Below are positions 7,508 to 15,574 of a stretch of DNA of 22,885 nt, piece after piece. A model generated the notes under the pieces. That model did no database searches. It saw only the letters and a program-made list of their open reading frames with translations, and was not told where the DNA came from. Origin of the DNA: Methanobacteriota archaeon (lineage in GTDB: Archaea; Thermoplasmatota; Poseidoniia; Poseidoniales; Poseidoniaceae); NCBI GenBank assembly GCA_002719475.1, contig PBHQ01000009.1, forward strand, positions 1-22,885, in the 5' to 3' direction. Made by a program: the position numbers and the translations under genes. The first letter of the stretch is position 1, and each line of letters starts with the position of its first letter.

Positions 7508-7792
7508 TCACTTGTCTATGAGTTCGAATTTCTTGCTGCGCTGACAAGGTGCATAGTGAGCCTTACCTGTTTCAGTACAGCGGAACAGAATGTTGACGCG
7601 CTTGGTTGGCTTTTCCCTACCATCGGGCTTGGGACGTGGGAATCCTCGATATCCAGCAGTGACTCGACGGAATCTGCGCTGACCCCATTTCAATTCGCTG
7701 GCTCTTCTCTTCTTCACTCTCTCGACAGTGTGTAGAGTATGCTTGCCAGCCGAGGGGCTGTAGCGTTTAACTTGTCTAGGCATTTTCACCAT
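7508..7792 (-). CDS. rpl44e: Ribosomal protein eL42 (L44e) lacking most zinc ligands
   Basis: This is a 94-residue large-subunit ribosomal protein located near the E site. Family features are MPRQVKRY at the start, HTLHTVERVKK, the basic KWGQRRFRRV block, PKPDG..KPTKR and FRCTETGKAH. Archaeal homologues usually carry CPxC near residue 12 and CxxC in the last motif; here these read SPSA and CTET, so three of four zinc cysteines are missing. ATG 7792 was kept; Met4 (7783) is an alternative. It heads the eL42-eS27-aIF2-alpha-Nop10-PAC2 run and has a TATA-like box upstream. Confidence 0.93.
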   Translation of the reverse strand: MVKMPRQVKRYSPSAGKHTLHTVERVKKRRASELKWGQRRFRRVTAGYRGFPRPKPDGREKPTKRVNILFRCTETGKAHYAPCQRSKKFELIDK

Positions 7793-7828
7793 AATAGCAC
7801 CCCGAGCGAGCCTCCCACCGAGGTCCGG

Positions 7829-7837
7829 TATTTATGC
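7829..7837 (-). promoter_or_regulatory. TATA box for the eL42-led operon
   Basis: The minus strand reads GCATAAATA here. A start of transcription about 25 bases downstream would fall near 7803-7806, giving a leader of 10-15 bases before the eL42 ATG. Sequence and spacing both fit an archaeal promoter. Confidence 0.55.
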
Positions 7838-7864
7838 ATGCCGAATTAACAAGGCTCTGAAAAA

Positions 7865-7876
7865 CGCAGCACTGCG
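7865..7876. repeat. Palindrome in the eL42 / membrane-gene divergent region
   Basis: CGCAG-CA-CTGCG is a 12-base imperfect palindrome (5-bp arms, two-base centre) between the divergent genes starting at 7792 and 7926. A TTTATTGG stretch just to its right (7882-7889) could be the plus-strand TATA element. Operator function is only a possibility. Confidence 0.2.
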
Positions 7877-7925
7877 GGCTGTTTATTGGATAATATTCTT
7901 CAGCCTTATCCATGCCATTGCTATC

Positions 7926-8714
7926 ATGGAGGGAATGCTTGCGGCGACTTTGCTGTTCTGGCTACCTCTGTTTCTCGTTCCAATAGGCGTAGTTATTGCT
8001 CTCTCGAGAAAAGATGGATTACGTCCAATTATCGGCTCGATTATCACTTGTGCATCTGGAACAATGGTCATGTTTTCTTGGTTGACAGTTCCAGAATCAG
8101 ATTCTTCTGCCGGAGGACATCTGATACTTTCCATTGCGGGACCAACGGTATTGATGGCAGCAGGATGTTTTCTTGCAATTTTTTCAGGTAAGATTCCGGT
8201 TCAAAGATTACCGAACTATGCTGGTCCAGTTGGAATATTAATTATTCTCTTGGGTCTAATGTGGCTTGTTATGATGCATTTGAACAATCCCCCGATTTGG
8301 AGGCACCAGGTCAACCCATACTGGTTGGTGTGGTGGCCTACATTTCTTCTGTCTGTTTTCCTATTGTCCTCATTCGTCATTGGTGCAATGCTGATGGTTG
8401 GTGAAAACAGAACTAAGGAAGCCGGGCTCATGGGGTTCTTCTCATTGCTTTTTTTTGTGGGATTGTTAGTGGTATTACAATTGGATGGAGAGTTAACCGA
8501 TGCCGAACAGATGCGTACACAATTATGGTTGGCAATAGCCGATTTATGGGGTACGACTCTAGGTATAGTTGCTGCCGTATTGACAGTCGCTTTCGTGGTT
8601 GCTCAATATGAAAAGCGATTACCTGAACCAGGGATGGTAGCCGCCCTAGACGATACCGAGAAGGAGCAGATCAAGAATATCATTGAAAAGAATACTCGGG
8701 GTGGTGGAGAATGA
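7926..8714 (+). CDS. Hypothetical 7-TM membrane protein
   Basis: This is a 262-residue protein that I do not recognise. Seven hydrophobic spans are visible at about residues 4-27, 30-55, 65-88, 98-119, 131-158, 164-185 and 200-230. A polar, charged C-terminal tail with an amphipathic helix (DDTEKEQIKNIIEKN) follows and is likely cytoplasmic. The next gene starts inside its stop (ATGA at 8711-8714), so the two products are probably made together and may form one complex. No transporter or enzyme signature is evident. Confidence 0.7.
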   Translation: MEGMLAATLLFWLPLFLVPIGVVIALSRKDGLRPIIGSIITCASGTMVMFSWLTVPESDSSAGGHLILSIAGPTVLMAAGCFLAIFSGKIPVQRLPNYAGPVGILIILLGLMWLVMMHLNNPPIWRHQVNPYWLVWWPTFLLSVFLLSSFVIGAMLMVGENRTKEAGLMGFFSLLFFVGLLVVLQLDGELTDAEQMRTQLWLAIADLWGTTLGIVAAVLTVAFVVAQYEKRLPEPGMVAALDDTEKEQIKNIIEKNTRGGGE

Positions 8715-9172
8715 CTCCACTTACTTCCCGTCGCCGATGGCCATTATTGCTGCTGCCGGTGTTGGGTTGCATGGCCTTGCTAATTCTAGTAATCATCCTA
8801 TTTGGTTTGGGAGACATAGGTGAGAGTTTCAAGCGTTTTGCAAATTCATTGTTGACCAGTTTCACTGTAGCATCTGCTTTACTGGCTGTAGCAATGCTCT
8901 TCTATGCTGATTCTAGAGATCGGCCCCTGTCTCCAGTGATGGCGATGTTGGCGATGGCAACTGTTGGTGCAGCATTGACCCTAGGGGTACTTTCTTTCCG
9001 AGGAGATTTGTTGTTAGAGAGCAATGGTTCAGCAATGGCGCAGATTCTTTACAATGTGGTACAATTGTTGGTCATTAGCAGTGCTTTGTTTATCGCTTTA
9101 GGTTTGGTAATCGGAACCGCATTTGCAATAATTACTAGATTCGATGACCCTCCAATATTTGAGGAAGAATAA
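8711..9172 (+). CDS. Hypothetical 4-TM membrane protein
   Basis: This is a 153-residue protein of unknown function. A basic N terminus (TSRRRW) precedes four hydrophobic spans at about 9-33, 43-62, 74-94 and 108-137, and the C terminus is acidic (FDDPPIFEEE). The positive N terminus suggests that it begins in the cytoplasm. The start overlaps the stop of the 7-TM gene by four bases, supporting translational coupling and a shared function. Confidence 0.68.
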   Translation: MTPLTSRRRWPLLLLPVLGCMALLILVIILFGLGDIGESFKRFANSLLTSFTVASALLAVAMLFYADSRDRPLSPVMAMLAMATVGAALTLGVLSFRGDLLLESNGSAMAQILYNVVQLLVISSALFIALGLVIGTAFAIITRFDDPPIFEEE

Positions 9173-9215
9173 CGGTAAATCTAGAATTTCCCGTTTCTAC
9201 CTGCGTCGTTGTCTT

Positions 9216-9221
9216 CATATA
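9216..9221 (+). promoter_or_regulatory. Candidate TATA element for eL37
   Basis: CATATA lies about 40 bases before the eL37 start, compatible with a short leader. The region between the 4-TM gene stop and this site is otherwise empty. Confidence 0.3.
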
Positions 9222-9259
9222 CGGGCGGTCGGTCGGCGCCTCGTCTAGAAGGTGATGAT

Positions 9260-9439
9260 GTGAGCAAGGGTACTCCTTCAATGGGTAAGAGGCAGAAGTC
9301 CACCCACTTCCGTTGTCGACGTTGTGGACGCCATGCTTATCACAAGAGAAAGTCCGTTTGCGCCTCTTGTGGATTTGGCAAGACCGCTAGGCTGCGTAAG
9401 TTCTCTTGGTCCAAGAAGACACACCGCCCTAAGGCCTGA
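9260..9439 (+). CDS. rpl37e: Ribosomal protein eL37
   Basis: This is a 59-residue basic large-subunit protein with a C4 zinc ribbon (CRRC and CASC). The family pattern is plain: [10 protein letters not shown] at the start, [20 protein letters not shown] and a basic end ([10 protein letters not shown]). The true start is GTG at 9260, where the family's N-terminal SKGT begins; GGTGAT just upstream serves as Shine-Dalgarno. Its TGA abuts the stop of the convergent ABCE1 gene with no gap. Confidence 0.95.
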   Translation: MSKGTPSMGKRQKSTHFRCRRCGRHAYHKRKSVCASCGFGKTARLRKFSWSKKTHRPKA

Positions 9440-11209
9440 TTAGGTATTGTAGGCGTAGTGATCCCCACTCGCCCTTTGTTCCCTGTCTTTTCGACTCTCG
9501 GGTTTATTGATTCTGGGGCGCATAGAATCGTGGTCCCGGCGAAATGTGATGTTGGCATCCTTGAGGAATCGATTCATACCCTTTCTCAATTCAAATGGGC
9601 CTTCAGCAAATCCATGAATCCCGCCTTCTCCTTCAAAAACTAATAGAGAATCGGAAACGATGTCAATGAAATATACATCATGATCGATAACAAATGCAGC
9701 GTTGTTATTTGTTTCCATAGTTTTACGGATTGCTTTAGCTGCTTCCATTCGTGCATTTGCATCTAAGTGAGCACTTGGCTCGTCCAACAGGTAAAGGTCG
9801 GCTTCTTTTCCAAGGCAGATTGCTATGGAAACGGCTTGAGCCTCTCCTCCTGATAATGTGTTAACTTGTTTAGCCTTCAAGTCCTCAACTCCTAGTGCAC
9901 GAATTACATTCACATTGAATTCACCACTGCGCCATTGAGTTCCGATTTCAGAATCTAAGTAAACTTCAACGGTACATTCTATATCAAAATCAATGTGTTG
10001 AGGTTTGTAGGAGATAGTTGCATTATCAGTAACCCAACCTGCATCATATTCATATTCACCAGCAAGAATCTCCACCATTGTAGATTTTCCAGTCCCATTG
10101 GCTCCAACAACTCCCACCACTTCTGATTCGTGTACTTTACCAACCCCTGATTTAAGTTTGAACTTCCCTAGAGTTTTTTCCAGATCTCCCCATTCAATTA
10201 CAGGTTTACCAATTTCTGAATGGCGGTAAGTGTTTTTTTGGAATTTGATGGGTTTGTCTCGAATACGAACATTTTGTTCACTGAGGAATCCTTCAAGATA
10301 GGCATTGATTGCTAAACGTGTAGTGCGAGCAGGAGTAAATATTCCGAATGCACCTTTTTTCCCATAAACTATGTGCACAAGGTCAGCCAAAACATCGAGT
10401 ACTGCTAAATCGTGCTCTATGACTATGACTCTAGAATTCTCAGCTAACTCCTGAATGATTCTGACTATGCGCATGCGCTCATGTATGTCAAGATATGATG
10501 AGGGTTCATCAAAGAAGTATACGTCTGCATCTTTCATCAATGTGGCGCATATTGCAACTCTTTGTAGCTCTCCTCCAGACAAGTGTTCAAGTTCTCTTTC
10601 TAACAGATGCGAGATTCCGAGTTTCTGTACATATTCTTCAAACATATCTTTTTCATTCACTGATTGTAAGAGCATTCCCACCTTTCCTTTAATCGCTTTA
10701 GGCAAGTTGTCAACATATTGTGGTTTCAATGCTACCTCAATCTCTTCATCAGTCATACTTATCAAAAAGTCTCTTAGTTCACCTTTTGGTAAAGTTTCAA
10801 TGGCATCTTCCCACCACAACTCTTGTGCATTGAAGTCTCCAAGATTCGGAATCATTGAACCGTTTAGAATATTGAATGCAGTTGATTTTCCAATTCCATT
10901 TGAGCCTAATATTCCGATTACAGAATCTTTTGATGGAGTCGGTAGTCGAAATAAACGAAAACCATTCAAAGAATACCTGTGAATCATATCAGTTTTGAGT
11001 TCTGTAGGTAAGTTGATTAGAATTACCGCTCCATCTGGACAATGTTTTGCTCTGATAAGACATGGAGGGCAGGCACTTTCTAAAATCCTGAATTTATCAT
11101 CTTCCATTTGTATGCATTCTCCACCACATGATCCTGCCCATTTTTTCAGGTAATCATATGCGTCGCTCTTTGGTTTACATTTCTCTTCTATCAGAACAGC
11201 TATCCTCAT
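9440..11209 (-). CDS. Ribosome-recycling ATPase ABCE1 (Rli1) with incomplete Fe-S domain
   Basis: This is a 589-residue twin-ATPase that splits ribosomes after termination with aRF1/Pelota. NBD1 has Walker A GSNGIGKST (102-110), signature LSGGELQ (210-216), Walker B ending FFDEP and H-loop EHD (about 265-267). NBD2 has GANGTGKST (369-377), LSGGEAQ (452-458), LLDEP and IDHD. The C terminus keeps the FRRD...NKPESRKDRE ending of the family. The N-terminal ferredoxin-like domain normally has eight cysteines for two [4Fe-4S] clusters; only six are present (11, 28, 32, 47, 50, 57). ATG 11209 gives the usual MRIAV start with GGTG upstream; a GTG lies three codons earlier. It follows the REC/PEP-synthase-like gene by 53 bases. 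Confidence 0.94.
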   Translation of the reverse strand: MRIAVLIEEKCKPKSDAYDYLKKWAGSCGGECIQMEDDKFRILESACPPCLIRAKHCPDGAVILINLPTELKTDMIHRYSLNGFRLFRLPTPSKDSVIGILGSNGIGKSTAFNILNGSMIPNLGDFNAQELWWEDAIETLPKGELRDFLISMTDEEIEVALKPQYVDNLPKAIKGKVGMLLQSVNEKDMFEEYVQKLGISHLLERELEHLSGGELQRVAICATLMKDADVYFFDEPSSYLDIHERMRIVRIIQELAENSRVIVIEHDLAVLDVLADLVHIVYGKKGAFGIFTPARTTRLAINAYLEGFLSEQNVRIRDKPIKFQKNTYRHSEIGKPVIEWGDLEKTLGKFKLKSGVGKVHESEVVGVVGANGTGKSTMVEILAGEYEYDAGWVTDNATISYKPQHIDFDIECTVEVYLDSEIGTQWRSGEFNVNVIRALGVEDLKAKQVNTLSGGEAQAVSIAICLGKEADLYLLDEPSAHLDANARMEAAKAIRKTMETNNNAAFVIDHDVYFIDIVSDSLLVFEGEGGIHGFAEGPFELRKGMNRFLKDANITFRRDHDSMRPRINKPESRKDREQRASGDHYAYNT

Positions 11210-11262
11210 GAGCACCACTTCTGATTACGGCTCTTACCTTTCATTCATCAATCCGCCGGAAC

Positions 11263-14200
11263 TCATCCCTTGTCGATGACGGCTTCTCCATCCCTACTAT
11301 CCAATAGGACTCTGATTTCTTTGTCGAGAGAAATATGTCTAAGCGGGCCATTCTCAAATTCTGCATCATGCGAGTCCAGCCATTGCCAATCCACATCATC
11401 ATCCTGTGAGGTAATTGTAAGGTATCCTACGTTGAAGGAAACTATGTTCTGGAAGAAGTGTGAACCTTGGCTTGGCTCGACATGGATATCTCCCATTCGC
11501 GCTTCAACAATGGCTTTAGCCCCGCTAATTTGGTCCCAAGATACTGGAATACCAAGGCTAGGATCGGAGGATCCCCAGCGGCCTGGCCCAATCAAAATAT
11601 ACGGCCTATTCTGTTGATTTAGAGTAGCATTTACTCGCTCGATATCCGGAACAATATCTCTAGTACGCATCCTGTTCATCTGACTTGGATTGACATACAC
11701 TACGTCTCGAATGCCCTCGATGATTCCTGTTCCCAAAGAGAGGCTACTTGCACAGATGATTTGTTCCTTGTCCAGTGATTGAAGGTCCACGTCAATATCG
11801 ACCCCTATGGAGAGTAAAGGTCGCAACTGTAGTAGTGAAAAACTCCTACGTCCAGTTTCGTTGTCAAAATCAACAGCAAATTCAATTTCGACAGGACAAG
11901 ACAGGTGCTCTTCGCAAGTCGACAATACATGGTTGAGAATTTCTGGAAGTGGGAAACTCCCTCTCTTCAGCGGTCCGTGAAAAGTCAAGATGCGAGGCCC
12001 ATCTCTCGCAATACCATCGAAAATGCGGTCGTCAGAAGCAACATATGTCGATGCAATTGTTGCTAGGCGACCGTGCACTTCAGCAGTTGACAACTCTTCA
12101 TGCGCTAACATTTCTGTAATCTTAACTCCCTTGAAATCTTCTTTAAGTCCCATCTTCAGGGCCCAAAAACTGGTTTGACCTTCATTCAATGCTAAGTTAG
12201 AATAGGACAATTGTAAGATTCGTTTGGGGTGAGCGGGAGAAAAACGTAGACATCTACCACCATCTGCCACAGTAAGACCTAGGCCCAGAGCTATTGCTGC
12301 AACTCCATCTTCAGATTTGATTGGTGCAACCGGGTAGTGATTGCGGCTTCTAGCAACTCCAGAAATTAGTGGGTAGAACATTCCTTCGTGTTTGCTACCT
12401 ACCAGTTCTTGAACCACAACTGCCATTCTTTCTTCTTCGATTGAGTTTGGAGTAGCCGCAACATAGGCTTTTGATCTCTTTGAGTAAGTTGATGCAAACA
12501 CCAATTTTATCGCATCAGACAATTGACTTGCGCGGACATTTGGATCTTCGTGGTCATTAGGAAGGAAGAACGTGTCGTATACTCCTGCGAATGGCTGGTG
12601 CAAGGCGTCTTCAAGCAGACTTGATGAACGTACAGCCAAAGGCCAATCTACGATACCTAGAATTCTGCGCAATATTTCTTCTTCTTCCTCAAGAAATTCT
12701 CCTGCTAGGAAGGCTGACTGTACCTCATGGTCCTCGTGTTCCTCTGAAGAGAAGTGCTGCAGAGAATTTCTCTCGACAAATTCTTCGAAGACATCAGTTG
12801 CAATTACTAGACTCTTTGGCACTACAATATCCACATCAGGAAAACGTTCTGCAATTCCCAAGTCCGGCATCTTGGTGTAGAAGAAGGCAAGTCCTCTACC
12901 CTTTCCTCCGAGGGTTCCGCTTCCCAACCTTTGGAATCCTCCAACCTTCTCCAGACCTTTCTCATAATTTCGCACCTGCCTGGCTCTTCTATCGGCAAGG
13001 AAATTTTCAATCTCTTGAATGAGGTAATTGCGAATATCTTCATCGTCTGTGAAATCATTTCTTTTACGCGGTCTAATTTTTGCTGCGAGATTGAACTCGG
13101 TACGGGTACGCATCCAATGAGAAAAGTGGTTTCTTTCTGCATGATTAACCACCGATTCTATAGGGGCTACTTTCAGTACTTTACGTAACTCACTTAGGTC
13201 AGATGCTCTAGCAATTTCTTCCCCATCATTATCGCGAAATATGAAGTCTCCAAAACTCATTTCATGTTTCATGAATTTTTCAATTCCTCGATGTAGTGCA
13301 TGATCTTCTTTGTGCAGGAATGTGGTTCCAAGTTCTTCTGCCAAAGGTTGTAACTCCAAATTCTTTGATTGGAAGAGGATTGGCATGTGCGGTTGTTTCT
13401 TTCTTACTACCTTGACCAAATCAAGCCCCGCATTGTCGAGATATCCATCGGCATTGGGAAATCTTCCATCTGTAATCACGCCGATGATGTTCTTCTCATA
13501 ACGTTCTAGATGAAGCATTGCTTCTTCGTAATTAGTGGCTAACAATATCTTGGCTCTTGCTCTGAGGCGCAACATCTTTTCTTCTTGATTAGCACCTTTG
13601 AACATCAAGTGACTGGTTTGCTCAACAAGCATTCTATAGAGAATTGGTAGGTATGATGAATAGAATCTTCGACTATCTTCCACCAATAGAATGACCTGTA
13701 CATCTCCATTTGTGACATCATTATGCGCATTCTTCATATCTTCCATCAATTTGCAGATTGCGAGAATAATTCGGCTATCTCCGTGCCAAACGAATGTCCG
13801 CTCAATTCCGGCCCCACCCCTTAATGTGGCCAATTCACGCGTATTGTAGGCCAGCAGTACGACTTTGATGCCTGGCTGTAAATCAGCAGCACGTTGTGCG
13901 AAATCATGAACCTTCATCGTTCCAATTCTAGCCATTGTAATGATTAGGTCAAAATTCCATGTTCGCAACAAAGTTAGAGCATCTTCTGCATTGGGTGAAT
14001 GAATGAATCTTGGGGCTTGAGTAAGGTTGAGTTCGTTGTATTCCTTGGCAATTAAGTCCGATAGGTAGCCCGATTCTTCGAGCACATAGTTGTCAAATGG
14101 TGAGGCGATAATCAACACGTCTCTGATCTTGAAAGGTGTCAGGCGATGATAGCGCTGCAGGTCGGCTGAACTGTTGTCCACGCTACGATGAGCGGTAGGA

Positions 14201-14274
14201 GTTGCTTCAATACTGCGGTCTGATAATTGGTTCAGACTTTGGGTAGAATTCCTACTTTGGCTAGCCCGTCCCAT
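11263..14274 (-). CDS. REC-REC-PEP synthase N-domain (ATP-grasp) protein
   Basis: This is a 1003-residue soluble multidomain protein. After a polar N terminus, a receiver-like fold (about 50-175) lacks the phospho-acceptor (FDLIITMARIG). A second receiver (about 192-340) has the acidic pair Glu199-Asp200, acceptor Asp269 (VITDGRFP) and Lys322. The PEP/pyruvate-kinase ATP-binding domain (PPDK_N) spans about 445-830: LGGKGRGL, AVRSSSLLEDA..PFAGVYDTF, MAVVVQELV and EIEFAVD..LLQLRP. The phospho-histidine swivel domain and PEP-binding barrel of PEP synthase are absent; instead a C-terminal region carries IGPGRWGSSDPSLGIP. The substrate is unknown. The start overlaps the hpnD end by 43 bases, so it is probably co-transcribed with hpnECD. 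Confidence 0.82.
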   Translation of the reverse strand: MGRASQSRNSTQSLNQLSDRSIEATPTAHRSVDNSSADLQRYHRLTPFKIRDVLIIASPFDNYVLEESGYLSDLIAKEYNELNLTQAPRFIHSPNAEDALTLLRTWNFDLIITMARIGTMKVHDFAQRAADLQPGIKVVLLAYNTRELATLRGGAGIERTFVWHGDSRIILAICKLMEDMKNAHNDVTNGDVQVILLVEDSRRFYSSYLPILYRMLVEQTSHLMFKGANQEEKMLRLRARAKILLATNYEEAMLHLERYEKNIIGVITDGRFPNADGYLDNAGLDLVKVVRKKQPHMPILFQSKNLELQPLAEELGTTFLHKEDHALHRGIEKFMKHEMSFGDFIFRDNDGEEIARASDLSELRKVLKVAPIESVVNHAERNHFSHWMRTRTEFNLAAKIRPRKRNDFTDDEDIRNYLIQEIENFLADRRARQVRNYEKGLEKVGGFQRLGSGTLGGKGRGLAFFYTKMPDLGIAERFPDVDIVVPKSLVIATDVFEEFVERNSLQHFSSEEHEDHEVQSAFLAGEFLEEEEEILRRILGIVDWPLAVRSSSLLEDALHQPFAGVYDTFFLPNDHEDPNVRASQLSDAIKLVFASTYSKRSKAYVAATPNSIEEERMAVVVQELVGSKHEGMFYPLISGVARSRNHYPVAPIKSEDGVAAIALGLGLTVADGGRCLRFSPAHPKRILQLSYSNLALNEGQTSFWALKMGLKEDFKGVKITEMLAHEELSTAEVHGRLATIASTYVASDDRIFDGIARDGPRILTFHGPLKRGSFPLPEILNHVLSTCEEHLSCPVEIEFAVDFDNETGRRSFSLLQLRPLLSIGVDIDVDLQSLDKEQIICASSLSLGTGIIEGIRDVVYVNPSQMNRMRTRDIVPDIERVNATLNQQNRPYILIGPGRWGSSDPSLGIPVSWDQISGAKAIVEARMGDIHVEPSQGSHFFQNIVSFNVGYLTITSQDDDVDWQWLDSHDAEFENGPLRHISLDKEIRVLLDSRDGEAVIDKG

Positions 14275-15530
14275 AGTGGAGACATGAATCTAGGCAGTAT
14301 CCTATATCGAATGTAAACTGTTGCTGCGAGGAATAATTTCTGTGGCTTGGATAATCTAACGCGCTCCGTGAACACGTCTCCCTGTCGCTTGACGATGCGA
14401 TTGAGGATTTTCTCATAGAATGCAATCATCGCTGCGGGAGAATATCTTGCTCTACGGGGCAGTAGAGGTAGCAATTTACGTGCTTCCTTCAGATATGTTC
14501 GTGCCCTCTTGGCATATTCTCGAGCATAAGGTTCCCAATGTTTGTTGAGCAAAACTTTGCCTTCTACGAAATTCGCTTCATCGATTTCATTCGAAGATAG
14601 TTCTTCAGAAGGAAGGTATACTCTGTCTCTGGCGATATCTTCTCCGATATCCCTGAGTACATTGGTCAATTGCATGAATATGCCCCATGACTCTGCATAT
14701 CGCTTGGCCCTTTCATCATCGTAACCGTAAATCTCGATACACATAAGACCAACTACACTCGCTACCCTATAGCAGTAGAGATAGAGGTCATCGAAGGTCT
14801 TGTAGCGGTTGACGAAGAGGTCCTCTTCCATGCCTGAAATGAGGTCATCGAAGTAAACGCGGTCGATATTGTATCGCTTGACAGTATCCTTTAGTGCCAA
14901 GAAAACTGGATCCGTACTGGATAGTTCATTGTAGCAGGTGGAGAGTTTCTTGCGGAAGAAGAACAGCTGCGCCATTTTATTCCTGTAAGCATCTTTGTCA
15001 ATCACCGTATTCTTGGCATACAATTCCTCAAGGCGAGTTCTGTATGCTTTTGCTTCTGGGTCTTCATTCCCAAGAGAACCAGGGAATCTATCAGCCCAAT
15101 CTCCATCTGCAATATCGTCTGCTCTACGACAGAATGCATACACAGCACACATAGCCAATCTTTGATCGTCTGGTAGATACTTGAAGGAGTGATGGAAGTT
15201 TCCAGCCTCTCTAATTGTCAACTCTTCGCAGTATTTGTACGCTAATTCAGTCAATTCTCCAGGAGGTGGAGACGCCCATATTGGTGCATCTAGATGTTCA
15301 AAGGGATCCTTGAGTTCATCTTGAGGTCCTGTGATTCCAATGAAGTTTGCACCTTCTCTTAGTGCCTCCATTGCGGTTATCGATACGGCCTTCACAGCGT
15401 CCTTGGTTAGAACCACAGCTGCACGAAGTCTGTCGAGAGCACTCATCCGAGGAACCTGCTCGCTTCGGCGAGTTGGGGCAGCGCCCAAAAGGGGAGTAAG
15501 TAACCCCTTGCGATCCCCTCTCTCTAACAT
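14232..15530 (-). CDS. hpnD: Squalene/phytoene synthase family, HpnD-like (presqualene diphosphate synthase)
   Basis: This is a trans-isoprenyl synthase joining two farnesyl diphosphates; beside hpnC and hpnE, the expected product is presqualene diphosphate. The first aspartate motif is YAFCRRADDIAD (131-142) and the second is LRDIGEDIARDRVYLP (292-307), after MQLTN. SFKYLP..R matches the family's substrate-binding entry. The core begins near residue 93, so the protein is longer than the usual roughly 280 residues because of an N-terminal extension. The start is uncertain: ATG 15530 or Met29 (15446), neither with a strong Shine-Dalgarno. Phytoene synthase (CrtB) is the alternative reading on motifs alone. 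It lies 44 bases after hpnC. Confidence 0.82.
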   Translation of the reverse strand: MLERGDRKGLLTPLLGAAPTRRSEQVPRMSALDRLRAAVVLTKDAVKAVSITAMEALREGANFIGITGPQDELKDPFEHLDAPIWASPPPGELTELAYKYCEELTIREAGNFHHSFKYLPDDQRLAMCAVYAFCRRADDIADGDWADRFPGSLGNEDPEAKAYRTRLEELYAKNTVIDKDAYRNKMAQLFFFRKKLSTCYNELSSTDPVFLALKDTVKRYNIDRVYFDDLISGMEEDLFVNRYKTFDDLYLYCYRVASVVGLMCIEIYGYDDERAKRYAESWGIFMQLTNVLRDIGEDIARDRVYLPSEELSSNEIDEANFVEGKVLLNKHWEPYAREYAKRARTYLKEARKLLPLLPRRARYSPAAMIAFYEKILNRIVKRQGDVFTERVRLSKPQKLFLAATVYIRYRILPRFMSPLWDGLAKVGILPKV

Positions 15531-15574
15531 CTCAATCGTTCATCCGTACCAGTCCCCCTCTTTCAGGCCACCGG

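Noticed and set aside
9252..9258. GTGATGA resembling a C box of a C/D guide RNA
   Set aside because: It coincides with the Shine-Dalgarno and start of eL37, and no matching D box or second box pair was found nearby.
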